A stretch of 64,000 nucleotides of DNA from Callipepla californica brunnescens. Lineage: Eukaryota; Chordata; Aves; Galliformes; Odontophoridae. The stretch is taken from the NCBI GenBank assembly GCA_023055505.1, contig JALIRH010000151.1:67001-131000 (forward strand). Reading direction: 5' to 3'. This document shows, one piece after another, positions 20,601 through 45,400 of this stretch. A program made the position numbers and the translations under genes. The number at the start of each line of letters is the position of its first letter. Position 1 is the stretch's first letter. The notes under the pieces were generated by a model, which saw only the letters and a program-made list of their open reading frames with translations, had not been told where the DNA came from and made no database searches.

Positions 20601-21837
20601 GCTCTGGGAGGCATTTGATGGGCACTGGGAAGCATTGGGAGTGCTGGAGTGTACTGGGACGGCATTGCATGACACCAGGGGGGACAATGGGAGGGCAATG
20701 GGGGACACTGGATGGGCACTGTGTGGCACTGGGAGGATTCTGGGGAGAGTGCATGGTCTAGAGGAGCACATCTGGAAGGGGCTGGGAGGGCTCTGTGGGA
20801 ACTGTGGAGGTACTGGAAGTACTGGAGGGCACTGAAGGGCACTGGGATTACTGGGAGGTGATGTGGTGGTAGTAAAGGGCACTGGGATGTACTGGGAGGC
20901 ACTGGGCTGTACTGGGCTGACCCTATTTCCCCTGCAGCTGCCTACCCTGCCGCCTATGGGCTGGTGAGCCCTGCCTTCGCTCCCCCAGGGCCACTGCTGG
21001 CTCCCCCGCCCCCTCCCCAGCAGCAGCAGCGTGAAGGTGAGGGACCCCCCCAAGCTCTCCTAGGACCCTGGGACCCTTTCCCCTCCCCAGAACTCTCTCA
21101 ACCCCCCTGAGACTCCCCAGATTTCTCTGAGAACTTTGGGATGCCCCAGAACGGGTTGGGTTGGGGTTTAGGGGTTTTTGGGATGCCCCAAGCCTGTGCC
21201 CACCGTGATGCTCCTCCCTCCGCAGGCCCCGAGGGCTGTAACATCTTCATCTACCACCTGCCCCAGGAGTTCGCTGACACTGAGATCCTACAGATGTTCC
21301 TGCCCTTCGGCAACGTCATCTCCGCCAAAGTGTTTGTTGACCGCGCCACCAACCAGAGCAAGTGCTTCGGTAGGGACGTGGGGCTCCATGGCTTTGGGGT
21401 GGGGACACCACAGTCAGAGTATGGGATATCATAGCCAGGGGCTTGGGGACATCATAGATGGGGACACCATGACCAGGAATATAGGGGAACAATGTCCAGA
21501 ACATGTGGGCAACATGGCCAGGGCACCAGGACTTCACAAATGGGGTCACCGTGGCCAGAGATGTGGGGGCATCGTGGTCAGGACATCAAGACACCGTGGG
21601 GACACCAGAACCGGAGCCACCATGGCCAAGGGCATGGAGACGTGGTGGGACATGACCATGTCCCTGCTGTCCCCACATCCCCACTGTCCCCACGTCCCTG
21701 CTGTTCCAGGCTTTGTCAGCTTTGACAACCCAGCCAGTGCACAGGCGGCCATCCACGCCATGAACGGGTTCCAGATCGGGATGAAGCGCCTCAAAGTGCA
21801 GCTCAAGAGGCCCAAAGATGCCAACCGGCCCTACTGA
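14685..21837 (+). CDS. CELF3: CELF3: CUGBP/Elav-like RNA-binding splicing factor
   Basis: Exons: 14685-14829, 15766-15848, 17424-17472, 17996-18124, 18411-18490, 18918-19061, 19560-19698, 20076-20225, 20302-20367, 20938-21036, 21226-21369, 21710-21837 (TGA). Product is 451 aa (human about 465). RRM1 ([36 protein letters not shown]), RRM2 ([35 protein letters not shown]) and C-terminal RRM3 ([38 protein letters not shown]) are complete, with RNP1/RNP2 motifs. A long divergent linker separates RRM2 and RRM3. Synteny and the [13 protein letters not shown] start choose CELF3 over CELF4-6. It binds GU-rich RNA in the nucleus and controls neuronal exon choice. The polyglutamine tract before RRM3 that gave TNRC4 its name is only four CAG codons here. 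Confidence 0.97.
14885..15070. repeat. ACAGCCCTAC-type short tandem repeat
   Basis: About 15 imperfect 10-14 bp units (ACAGCCCTAC, ACAGCCCCAC) lie in CELF3 intron 1. Confidence 0.6.
15090..15620. repeat. GT-rich minisatellite in CELF3 intron 1
   Basis: Imperfect 12-18 bp units (GGGGTGTGATGGTTGTAT) run over 500 bp, with strong GT strand asymmetry. GU repeats in the transcript would suit CELF-family binding, which allows autoregulation; that is inference only. Confidence 0.65.
16430..17080. repeat. Low-complexity G-run/C-run tract in CELF3 intron 2
   Basis: Many homopolymer runs of 8-14 G or C occur in otherwise non-repetitive sequence. The rest of the intron from about 15850 holds no gene or mobile element that I recognize. 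Confidence 0.5.
17112..17349 (+). promoter_or_regulatory. CELF3: Cluster of six RFX X-box motifs in CELF3 intron 2
   Basis: Matches to the RFX palindrome GTTGCCATGGYAAC: 17112-17124 GTTGCCAGGCAAC, 17154-17163 GTTGCCATGG, 17177-17190 GTTGCCATGGTTAC, 17293-17302 GTTGCCATGG, 17308-17320 GTTGCCTGGTGAT, 17336-17349 ATTGCCATGGTAAC. A forkhead-like TTGTTTAT lies nearby at about 17080. The cluster ends 75 bp before exon 3. RFX binding is inferred from the motif; an intronic enhancer or internal promoter is possible. Confidence 0.65.
17500..17985. repeat. GTCCCCAT-rich repeat in CELF3 intron 3
   Basis: GTCCCCATGTCCCC-type 7-15 bp units spread over the whole intron. No gene was seen. Confidence 0.6.
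18135..18350. repeat. (GGGGAT)n hexanucleotide-like repeat
   Basis: Near-continuous GGGGATGGGGATGGG units in CELF3 intron 4 on the transcribed sense strand give many closely spaced G-tracts able to form quadruplexes. Confidence 0.7.
19085..19550. repeat. GATGGTGG-type minisatellite in CELF3 intron 6
   Basis: Irregular 25-50 bp units (GATGGCCCTAC(A)TGATGGTG, GGTGGATCC) fill most of the intron. Confidence 0.45.
19705..20055. repeat. GGGGACACC-type minisatellite in CELF3 intron 7
   Basis: Imperfect 18-22 bp units such as GATGGGGACACCAGGGATGG fill the intron and leave several reading frames open. They are not coding. Confidence 0.7.
20368..20930. repeat. GCACTGGGAGG minisatellite in CELF3 intron 9
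   Basis: Imperfect units of about 10-12 bp (CACTGGGAGGG, CACTGGGAAGC) with higher-order periodicity over 560 bp. Confidence 0.75.
21375..21690. repeat. Minisatellite in CELF3 last intron
   Basis: Units of about 35-40 bp (GGGGACACCATGACCAGG and variants) lie between the two RRM3 exons. Confidence 0.6.
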
Positions 21838-22489
21838 GCCCGGTGAGCCCCTCTGGACCCCAAACAGTCCCCCCCAGCCCCCACGGGGTCCTCCCCAGCC
21901 CCACTTAATGCCCCCCCCATCCTCTCCTCCCTCCCCAGGCCTGGAAGTGCAGTGCAGCACCCATGGGTGACCCTGACGGCGGAGCAGCCCCCCCTGGGAT
22001 GGGGAAGTCGGTCCTGCCAGAGGGGGCACACAGACCCCCATACGCTCAGGAAGGATGGACCCCCCTGGCAGGACCGACTTGGATCCCCCCCCTCCCAGTC
22101 CATTCCACTCTGTGGGCTGAGGAGGGGGGCCCAGCAACCCCAGCACTCCCCCCAACACCCACTGCCCTATTTAGGGTAGGGGCATTCCACTGCCCCCCAG
22201 GTCCCCGCTTGGGGTTTCTTTCTCACCAAACAGGACCAAACCCAGCCCCAAGCTGGGGACATGGAGGGCACCCCATGTTGGGGGGTGACATGGCCACTTC
22301 CCCCTGTCCCCCCAGGTACCCCCCCCATGGGCGGCTGCGCCAGGGCAAGCGGGACCCCCTCCACACATACACTGCCACTCCGCTCTGCCCAGCCCCCACC
22401 TGCCTCAGTTCCCCTTCTCTGTGGGTTCCGGGGGCTGCACTCCCCCCCCCCCCCCCCCCCCAGCATGGCCACGGCTGTATGGACATGGA

Positions 22490-23125
22490 GCGACTGCACA
22501 TGGGATGCGCCAGCATTGGTATGAACTGGGATCGGGATGCTCCAAGATTGGGATGTACCAGAATCGGGATGCACTGAAACTGGGATGCAGTGAGAATGGG
22601 GTGCACTGGAACTGCGATGTGCTGAAGTCGGGGTGCAGTGTGACTGGGACGCGTCGCGTTTGGGATGTGCCAAATGTTGGATGCAGCACAACTGAGATCG
22701 AGGAGCTGCAAGACTGGGATGCATCGCATCGCGGATGCGGAGGGATCAGGATGCAGTGAGACCAGGATTTACTGATGGTGGGCTGCATGGAGGTCGGGAT
22801 GTGCCAGGATGAGGATGCACCACCTTTGGGATGTATTGGATTTGGGATGCACAGAGATTGAGCTCTACCAAAATTGAGATGCAGCAAAGTCAGGACGCTC
22901 TGCAGTCAGGATGGCCATTGAGATTGGGACCCACCGAATTGGGATGCGCCAACAGTGGGCTATGCTGAGATTGGAATGTGCCAACACTGGGATGCACTGA
23001 GATCGGGATGCACTGACGTTAGGACGCACGGAGATTGGGATGCACTGAGATTGGGATGCGCTGCAATCGGGATGCACCAAAACTGGGACATACTGAGATC
23101 GGGATGCACCGCCATGGGGATCCAG
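22490..23125 (+). repeat. CELF3: 17-bp minisatellite in CELF3 3' UTR
   Basis: About 35 imperfect copies of a 17-bp unit like ACTGGGATGCACTGAGA. Because 17 is not a multiple of 3, three units encode a 17-aa pseudo-repeat in all frames, which produces long spurious ORFs on the minus strand. It is probably transcribed within the CELF3 3' UTR. Confidence 0.8.
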
Positions 23126-23456
23126 CACCACTGGGACGTGCTCCGCCCCACCCCCCGACCCCCCCGGGCCCCACAGACCCGGAGCCCCACAGCCCGACCC
23201 GGCCCGAGCGGGGCCGTCCCTGTAGATAACCGCGTCGGCGGCGCCGCTTCTCCCCATCCCCGTCCCGGGGGTTCGGGACCCACTGAGTCGTTATGGGGTG
23301 GGACGGGTGGGGGGCGCGGGGGGGGGGGGGGGGAGGGCGGACCCCCGGGAGTTGACGTCTGCGGTGGCGACACCGGCGCTTAATTTATTTGCTATTTATT
23401 GCGATTCCTTTGGATAATTTAATTTTTTTTTCTCTTATTTTATTTTTTTCTGTCTA

Positions 23457-23462
23457 AATAAA
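23457..23462 (+). terminator. CELF3: CELF3 poly(A) signal AATAAA
   Basis: AATAAA follows an AU-rich stretch (TTAATTTATTTGCTATTTATTG, about 23381-23402), giving a 3' UTR of about 1.65 kb. The SNX27 3' end faces it about 480 bp away. Confidence 0.8.
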
Positions 23463-23630
23463 AGTTAAAAAAAAATTCCAAGTGGTGGTTCGTCCCCGTT
23501 GTATTCTTTTTTGTTTGTTTTTGTTGGTTTTTTTGCGGGGTTTTGTGTCTTTGGACGGCTCTGGGGCCCCGCGGCGTTTCCTGCCCCACTTCGCACAGCG
23601 CTGCGCTTTCGGTTTTCTTCAGGAAAAAGG

Positions 23631-23668
23631 CCAAAAAAAAAAACAAAAAAAAAAAAAAAAAAAAAAGA
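23631..23668. repeat. Poly(A)/(CA4-8) homopolymer tract
   Basis: Near-pure adenine run in the tail-to-tail gap between CELF3 and SNX27. No retroelement body was recognized next to it. Confidence 0.8.
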
Positions 23669-23940
23669 AACCCAACCTAAATCCGACCCCAAAGCGCCCA
23701 AACCCCCAAATCCCACCGGCAGCCGCAGCGTGTGGGTGAAAGGGGCTCCTCCGGCTCCGCACAGAAATGAGGACCCGACCCCAAATGCGCACGAGTCCCC
23801 CCACCCCCATCCCCAATGTCCCCTCTGCTCCTGCGCTGCCCGCAGTTCCCCCCGCTGTCCCTTTGGGGCCGCAGCCCCACTCGGGGGTCCCTCCAGGGAC
23901 AGAACAGTGCAGAGCGGTCAACCTCGGAGGGCATTGTCTT

Positions 23941-23950
23941 TATTTATTCT
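23941..23950 (-). terminator. SNX27: SNX27 poly(A) signal (AATAAATAAA on minus)
   Basis: TTTATTTATT on plus gives overlapping AATAAA signals on minus, about 600 bp after the SNX27 stop codon. Upstream on the minus strand the 3' UTR has AT-rich TAATAATATT near 24450. Confidence 0.65.
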
Positions 23951-24546
23951 TTTTCTCCTTTCCTTTTTTTATTTTTCCCTTTTTTTTTTTCGATTTTCTT
24001 TCCTTTTCCCCTTTTCTATTCCCACCACCCCTTTTTTTCCTCCCCTATTCCTTCTTTCCTTTCCCTGCTGTCTTCCCCCCCCCCCCCCCCCCTTATTTTC
24101 TTCCACTCTAAAAAGTCCAATTTCTAAACCCAGAATGGGGTGGGAGGAGGGATGTGCACGAAGACCTCACAGAGGGCACTGCCCCCAAAAGGAAACCGCA
24201 GAGGAAATATGGACGTAAGTGGATGTGGATGGGATCTGTGCACATCACTTCTCCACGGGCTGCTGCCGTCAGTTTCCTTTTTGAGTACACACACACACAT
24301 ATATATCCAAACAGTGCCAATGGATGAATTCAATTTCCAGTTGTAAAAATCAGAGTCAGAGCCACCCATGGGTGCAGGGCTGGGGGGACAGGGTGGGGCC
24401 GAGCCCTCCGCCGTCCCACAAAGATGACGTTCACAAATGGTGTTATTATTAATAATATTTAGTTTAAGGGCTTTAATACAATAACAGAATTTTTAAGTGT
24501 TAATTTGGGGGTGGGGGTGGGGGTTATGTTCCGCTGAGCCGTGGGG

Positions 24547-37703
<13,157 letters not shown>

Positions 37704-37959
37704 CTTTGCGGGCAGCGCCGGGCCGCGCCGTCACGCGCGCAGGGCCCCCTCGGCCGCCGTACGCGCGATGGCTGCTGGGAAACGTAGTCCGGACCGCTGC
37801 GGAGCGCGGGGGGCGATGGGAGATGTAGTGCGGGAGCTGCGGCGCCGTCACCGGGGCAACGGGGGGGGGGGGGGGAATGGAGCCGAGAGCAGCGTGCGGG
37901 ATCTAATGGGGCTGGGAGAGAGGCGGGGTTGGGCTCTTGAGCAGAGCGTGCGATAAGAC

Positions 37960-38225
37960 GAGGCGAAGCTGTTTCCAACTAAAAGAGGGAGATTTAGGCA
38001 GGGCAGAAGGAGGTTTGAATGGGAAGGGCGGAGAGGCACCGGCGCAGGTTCCCCAGCGGAACGTGGGCAGCGGTGCCCCATCCCTGGAGATGCCCACGGC
38101 TCGGAGCAAATGGGGCTCCCAGCACCCGGAGGAGCTGAGGGTGTCCCCGCTCATTGCAGGGATGTGGGTCCAGGTGGTCTTTAAAGGTCTCTTCCAACTC
38201 AAACAGTTCTGTGATCTTCTGACCT
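37960..38225 (+). mobile_element. CR1 LINE 3' fragment between TUFT1 and SNX27
   Basis: GTTTCCAACTAAAAGAGGGAG through GGTCTCTTCCAACTCAAAC matches the CR1 3' region and also closely matches 46765-47010. The intergenic stretch 37704-38636 holds this element, a further CR1-like tail to about 38335, and no gene. Confidence 0.85.
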
Positions 38226-38636
38226 TAATGATCACAGATCACAGGATGGTTGGGTCGGAAGGAGCCCTACAGAACCCCAGAAATGGTTTGAGCTGAAGGG
38301 GACCCTTCCACCCCAAACAATTCTGCGATCCCATGAAAGCCACAAACTCACGCCGCACCCCGGCACGCTGGCAGGGTTAACACCGTCTATTCAACAGAGC
38401 ACAGGCTGACAGATGAAGGCACGTGTATTTTTGTATTAACAGATGCGAGGTGTACATACAGCACTTTGCCTCAGCGCTCCGCTCACGACAAACAATGCTC
38501 CTCCAGGTTGAGCCGAGCGGAGGAAGCAGGTTGGCATTTTCCAGTTCAAACGCGGGACAGGCAGTCCTCAAACACTCCCCTGGAGCTGGACAGCAGCAAT
38601 CATGCCTGTCGCCACATCCTTGGAAGACACCAATAA

Positions 38637-38642
38637 TTTATT
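38637..38642 (-). terminator. TUFT1: TUFT1 distal poly(A) signal
   Basis: TTTATT on plus (AATAAA on minus) about 840 bp after the TUFT1 stop. A second signal lies at 39074-39079, about 405 bp after the stop, so two polyadenylation sites are possible. Confidence 0.55.
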
Positions 38643-38744
38643 GAAATAAATACAGGTACAAACCAAACCGTCTCTGGGTTTAAACAGGAGAGGTACATCG
38701 GGCACCGTTTCCCTATGCTCGTGACAGAGGGACTGGGAGAAGGT

Positions 38745-38945
38745 TGTGCTGATCCGCTGATTGTGTTGCTACGTCGATTGCATCCATTGTGTTGATCTGC
38801 AGATGGAGTCCCTCCACTGATTGTGTCGATCCGCCAACTGTGTCGACTGTATTGATCCAGCACTTGAGTCTCTACCACGATTGTGTGGATCCAATGACTG
38901 CGTCGATCCACCAACTGTGTTGTGCTGATCCACTGACTGTGGCCG
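38745..38945 (-). repeat. TUFT1: GATTGTGTCGATCC-type repeat in TUFT1 3' UTR
   Basis: About nine imperfect 18-24 bp units (GATTGTGTCGATCCRCCAACTG) lie between the two candidate TUFT1 poly(A) signals. Confidence 0.65.
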
Positions 38946-39483
38946 CAGGAACTCTTTGCCAGGTTCGGAGCAGCAGATGTGCTGGAGATCGGAGGCGGAG
39001 GCTCCCAACTCATTGGGCTTCACTGCAGGAAGGAGTCCGGTTTCAGGAGGATTTCTTGGTTTGTAAGTGAATTTTTATTATTTTTTAATAATTTAAACCC
39101 CGAGTCCACGTTGGCAAGCTACAATCTGAAGAGGCGGCTCCGCCTTGATGAGACCCTTCAGAAGCTGCTCACAGAGCAGCCCTGGCAAACCCAGGGCTGA
39201 GCAGGGAAGCGAGCCCAGCCCTGTAGCCCAGGAGCACCTCGTCCTCAATGTCCCCACCAGCGCCAGGCTGGCATCCGTGGGACCCCGAGGGACAGCAGCG
39301 TGGGCACCTCGCAGCCCTCCTTCCTCTGCCAGCACCGCCCTGGCCGCATCTGTCCTCCGGGGCACAGCCCTCCGCCAGCAGCTCCAGGGCAGACGGAGCA
39401 CAGAGGCCAGAGAACAGTCAAGCAGGGAAGTCTGGTCAAGGAGAACAAGGGGAGAGTCTTCAGCTCGCTCCAACCCTCAAAAC

Positions 39484-42400
39484 TCATGTTTCCACCACTC
39501 GAATGAGAGGCAGGGGTTTGGGGCCCATCAGCCTTTTGCTGCAAGAGAGAAAGGATTTGTTCAGCTGGGAGGAACTGGGAGAAAGGTTGTGAGTGTCCCA
39601 TCCCTGGAAGAGTTCAACAAGTTGGATAGGACCCTGGGCAGCTTGGTCTGGTGGATGGCAACCCTGCCTGTGGCAGAGAGTTGGAATAAGATGATCTTTG
39701 CTGTCCCTTCCATCCCAAGCCATTCTATCATTCTACAAAAGCTGTGGGACTGGTGATCTGTGAACAGAGCACTGCTCTGTGAACATTTCCCCATAAACCA
39801 CCCATATGGGGAACCTCTGTTCCACTGCATCGTCCCAAAGGAGGAGCAGAAACAACACAGCACCTTCACAAAGGCAGAGGGTGCAGCCCCAACGCCCAGC
39901 ACCACCTCCCACAGCCCAGAATGAGATGTGGAGCTGTGGGCTGAGCCCCACACCTACCTGCTGACGTACTCTGACTTGGAACGTGCTCTGGAGCTGTGGC
40001 CGCCCCGGCTGACCTGCTTCTCAATCAGGTGCTCGATGCGGTCGTGCATCTCCAGATTCTGCAAGAGATGGGAACCACAGTGAGCAAAGGGCAGCTGGCA
40101 CAGATCTGTGCTGGGAAATGTGGAGCTGCTCCAGCATCAGGGGGCAGCTTTCTGAAAGGATGAAATCCAGCCCTATACAGGAACCACTCCAGAGGAGCCA
40201 GGGAGGACCTGGAATGTGGAAATCCTGGATCATTTTCTGCCTTTTTGTTCAAATGCTGTCCCCACACAAAGATTAGCAAAACAAAACACCACGGAGGGAA
40301 GCTGCTGCTGCCCTGCCTAGAGCTTGCTGCCACCCAGCAGTGCCTCCATCCCAAAGCAGACCCCAGAATGGGACACACCTCAGCCTCCAGGTAAGCGACT
40401 TTCTCCTTCAGCTCCTGGATCGCAGCATCTTTGGCCTGAATCACCGTTTTGGAGTTTTGGAGCTGTAAGAGAACATCCATGGTGGCTTAAAAAAGAAAAT
40501 CCTTTTCACGTGTGCATGGGTTAAACAGCACAGAGGAAGGAGGGCGGCTCAGCCAGCCTCACACCCACAGCATTACCTCCACAATCTGCATAGAAAACAA
40601 TTAGAAAAGCCTCAAATTAAGTCTGAGAATTCAGCCCTTGGTGAAGGAGCCTCTGTTTGTACCGTTTGAGCCTCCACTATTCCAGAGCCCTCTTATTACC
40701 TTCCCCAGGCGCCACTGCCACCACTGTGCTGTCACTGCAGGGTTTGTCACTTTGCTGTCACCGTGGGGTTTGTCACTGCTCTGGGGCGGTCACACAGGGC
40801 TCTGTCCCTTTGGTCAGCCCCACGCAGCCACGCTGAGCCCATCCTGCTCACCTGCTCGATCATTTGGCGGACCTTGCGCTGCTGGCTCTTCAGCATGTCG
40901 TCCAGGTGGTGGATCTTCTCCCGCAGCATGGCCACCTCCTTCTCCAGCTTGGCTGACCTGGGAAAACACAACGGGGAAATCCAGCAGCCGTCAGACCCCT
41001 TCCCAGGAGGGCACAACCGCACAGCTCCCAGCTTCCATCCCCCCCACAGCCACGCAGGTCTAAAATACTTTGAACTGACATGGTGAGCAGAGACAGTGAG
41101 AAACCCAATCCAAACAGGAGCCACAAAGCCTCCTGACAGCAGACTGCGGGGACACAGGAACATCAGGAAGAATCAGCCCACAAACTAGGCCTTCCAGTAA
41201 CGACTCATTGCCAATTAACCCCCGCAGCACATGGATACCACCTGGGTGAAGCCAGCCCAGCACCCAGGGCAGGATCGCAGCCGCTAGAGGTCCCAGGCAG
41301 CACCGAGCTGCACTGCGGGAGGTATTCGAGGATGAGTCAGCTCATGGGGTGCTGTTTTGCAAGCCAGAGACGAGCACGCCCTGCGCAGGAATGTGCAGTC
41401 ATGCCCTGGCGCGCTGACACCCCGACCCGGCGGCGTGGGCTTGCTGCGGCGTTGGCAGAGGCTGAGCCTCACCGGTCCTGTTCGGCGAGCTTGTCACCTT
41501 CCACACTTCTCAGCCGTGCCAGCTCCGCTTCGCTGTCTTTCATCTTCAGCAGCAAACTCCTGTGCTCCTGCAGCGGGGCGAGGGGCCGAGTTACGCGTGG
41601 GGGAAACAAGTCGCAACACATGCTGCCTGCCTCCTGCGCTGAGCGCATGCAGCGCAGGCTCCCGCTGAGCTCGCGGGTTGTTTGCACCAGCCCTGGGCTT
41701 ACACATGGGACAGACAGACAGAGGTACTGCGGAGTGACCACAGCAGACATCCCTTTCCTTCACCCCAGGATGCAGGGAGGCACAAAGCAGTCCAGTGCCT
41801 AAAGTGAGCTCATAAATAGGAGGGAGAGTGGCTTTGTGTGCAGGCAGATAGTGATAGGACTGTGGGGGGTGGGTTAGGGACCCTTCCAACCCAACAATTC
41901 TGTGATACCATGGTTCTATGGTCTATAGGGTCCCTTCCAATCCATATGTTCTACTTCTGCCCCACTCCTGAGCCCGAGAACACAGTTCCACATGGCTGCA
42001 CTGTTAGATTTATGAGTTTAATGCTGCTGTGAGCAGCCCACAGCTGGATAATTAGCAACCCAGGCTGCAGGCTGTGTTAATGCCCCCACAAGAAGAACCG
42101 GGCAGCTGTCTAGACTGTGTGCTCATCTCTAGGATACCCAGCAGGAAGGCTTTGCACAGACCAACCAGATCTTCTAGACCTGGGGAATGCAAGCCTAAAG
42201 CAGGACCAGTTGGACAGAGGTGTTCCCAGCAGTCAGCTCACGACGGCTTTTGGGATAAACCTGGCAGGGAAGCCAAGCTCTGCACAGGGGCAGAACATGG
42301 GACTGCAGTGCTGGTACCTTCTCCATCCCCGCCAGCAGCCTCTGCAGCTCGTCCACCTGCACCTCCTTCTCCACCACACTCCTCTCCGCTCTCCGCAGGG

Positions 42401-45400
42401 CACAGCTCGTCTGCTCTGCTTCGTCCCGGTACCGTGACACCGTCCTCTGTAAAGGGACAGAGAGCCCTCAGCACCCACCCAGCACAGCCCCCGGAGCCCT
42501 GCTGTGCTTTGGGGTCTCAGCAGGAAGGTTTTGCTGATGGCAAGCAGCCCAGCATGCTTCTGAGAGAGGCTCTTTGTCAAGCTCCCCAACTTCAAAGCAC
42601 TTCAAAGGAGCGAGTGCCAAAATGCTCTTGCAAGAAACACACCTCCAACATGAGGAACATGTTTGCTCTGAGCCGTGTGCGGTGCGGGGCCATCCACGGG
42701 CTCCTCCCGCTCCAAACCAACCCTAGAGAGCCAGCACCAATGCTCAGAGTTTGGGAGGGACAGGTGTGCCCCATGTGTCCCCACAGCACAGGAACTGGGC
42801 TCCAGCAAGGCAAGTGGAAGACACTTGAAGATCCCCAAACCCATCCCCCAGTGCCTCTGAGAGGCTGAGAGCCACAGCTGACACTGCATCGAACCAAAAA
42901 TGCCATGAAGATCCCCGTGTGCCACCACGGACACGTGGGTTCCTGCGCAGAAGGACCAGGATATGCATCCTCTGATGCAGTCACTGCTCCAGGCCATGTC
43001 CCCCATGCCATCCTGCCATCCCTAACCAACTTCAGGGCAGGCCCCGAGCTCCTGGGACCAGTTTGGACTGTAGGACAGGATGGGAGCTGGGACGTCACAG
43101 GAACACAACCTGAGGGGATCATGCAGCTCGGCAGCTGTGCCAGCACAACTCAGCAGAGGGAAGCTGTCACGTGGATGTGACAGCGGCCACTTGGTTTCAG
43201 CAGCACGACCTCTGTGTCCCAACCCATCCCAAGGTAGCAGCAATGAACTCTGGAAGGGCAGGAGCCAGGGCACAGCACTGCATGGGTGGGACAACGTCGG
43301 CTGATGGGAGAGCTGCATGTGGCTTCCAAAATGAAAACAGAACATCTCAAAATCTCATTCTGGGTGGGGAAGTGCCCAATGCACTCACCTCGAGGTCTTT
43401 CTTTTCCAGCTGATGGCATTTCTCAGCCTCCTGCAGCCTCGTGTACAGTCTCCTCACTGTCTGCCGCATCTTCTCCACATCAGCTCCTGAACAATCCTCA
43501 TCCTGCAAGGACAAGAACAGGGGAAGCTCAGCACCAAGGAGGTGCCCAAGGAGCTCACTCAGCTCCCACTCTCCCCTCCCACACGCAGCTCCAGCCCTCA
43601 GTGCAATGTGCTGTGCCCCTAAGTCACATGGAGTGGGACCTGATGAGGACCACCAAGGGCAGTGTAGGATCCTGTACCTGGGGAGGAAAATCACAGCATC
43701 AGTGCAGGTAGGGGGCTGAGCTGCTGGAAAGGGGCTCTGCAGAGAAGGACCTTGGGGTCCTGGTTGACCAACAGTTGACCACAAGGCAGCAGTGTGCCCT
43801 GATGGACCAGAGGGCCAATGGTTCCCTGGGGTGCAATGCCCAGAATGGGGCCAGAAGGGCAGGGCAGTGCTCTTCCCCTCTGCTCTGCCCTGAGGAGGGC
43901 ACAGCTGGAGCACTGGGCCCAGCACGGGGCTCCCCAGTTCCAGGCAGACTGGAAACTGCTGGGAGAGCCTCACGGAGGGTGCAGAGATGGTGGGGGCAAT
44001 TCCTTCCAATCCTAATGGTTCTGGGATTCCATGACTTTTATTGCTCTGGGCTGCACTCAGTCCTGTCACTGACAAAACCCTACTGCAAGAGCTCACTAGA
44101 GACAAAGCAGAACGGTCAGACCCTTTCATGAGGACAGCGAACTAAAGCCGGTGATCCTAAACACGAAGCTGATGTTTCTCTGTTCCACGTACCTGCTCCT
44201 CCCAAGACTCAGCGTGGAGCCTCTCCGGCTGCAGCCAGCTCCCGTTCTGCTCCTCCAGCACCTGCGTGGGACAGGCAGCACCAACCCTGTAATACCCACG
44301 TCACAGCCACGCACACCCAATGCAGCCCCGCAGCAATCCCGGCCCCGTTTCTTGCAGAGGAGCATGCAGAGCGCGCGATGCTGATGCATCCCATGTCCTG
44401 ACTCCTTACCCACTGGTGCAGGTCTCTCACGTAACCTGTAGATGTCTTCTCAGACATAGGGTCTGATTTTGGGGTGGTCCTTTGTGGAGCCACAGGCTGG
44501 ACTCGATGATGGGTCCTGTCCAACTTGGGATTTCTATGAGTTGGACTCAATGGTCCTTATGGGTCCCATCCCAGTTGGGATATTCTGTGATTCTACGAGT
44601 GTTGCCAAGTGGGTGCCACAAGCACCGTAACCTTTAAGGGCCCTTTTATTACCTTCTGGACACAAAGGTGACACCATTTTTGTTTACAAAGCGCGTGCCA
44701 ATCAACGCCCAAGACGCGCTCCCATTACCTGTGTGTGCTCTTTATCTCCTTGTCTGCTCTCAAGTTTACTACTTAAGTCTTCCCGCAGCTTCTTCAAAAA
44801 ACTTCTAGCCTGGCAAAGGCAAGTCAATTTAGCTCAACCCACACCACAGAGTCGTTCGACCCCAAAGAAACCAAACGCGGGTGCAGGGGCCGCGAGGACG
44901 CCCAGCACCGACCCGCGATCCATCGCGTCCCTACACTGTGTGCTACGGGAGCTCTGCTGAGAGGGCACCGTCCTCACCCAGCGGCTTTCTCACACTCATG
45001 GGCAGAAGTAACCCAAAAGAGAGCAACAATGGGGAAGATTCTTCCTGCGTTACTCATCGATCACACCTTTGAAGTGCTGGGAAGACCCTTGTTCCTCCCT
45101 GCAGGACTCCGACATGCACAGTCTTGACGTGCAGCTCCCCAAATTAGTCAGAGAAAGTGAGCAGGGCAGTGCTGTGCAGGCTTTGCCCCAGCCCTTCTCA
45201 AAGAAAAGCATTCCGATGGCAAGCAGCACAGCTTCAGCCCTGCCCCCATAAAGCACCGCTTGGTTGTGGGGCTGGAGGTGCTGAGCTGCATGCCCCAGTC
45301 ACACAGCACTCGGCTGTGGGGTTGGAGCTCCCTGCCCCGCCTGCATTAGGGCTGGGGGTAAAGCGTTTTGTGGGGGATGGTGCAGTGGGGCAGGAGGCAG

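Noticed and set aside
22223..22887. Minus-strand repeat proteins (ASRSQCIPILVHP-like)
   Set aside because: A product of the 17-bp minisatellite in the CELF3 3' UTR; the frame opens automatically because three units equal 51 nt.
44401..44450. Possible additional TUFT1 exon (GYVRDLHQW)
   Set aside because: It has a donor-like GTAAGG but no matching acceptor or homology; the neighbouring exons (44809-44729 and 44261-44193) join in frame and match human without it.
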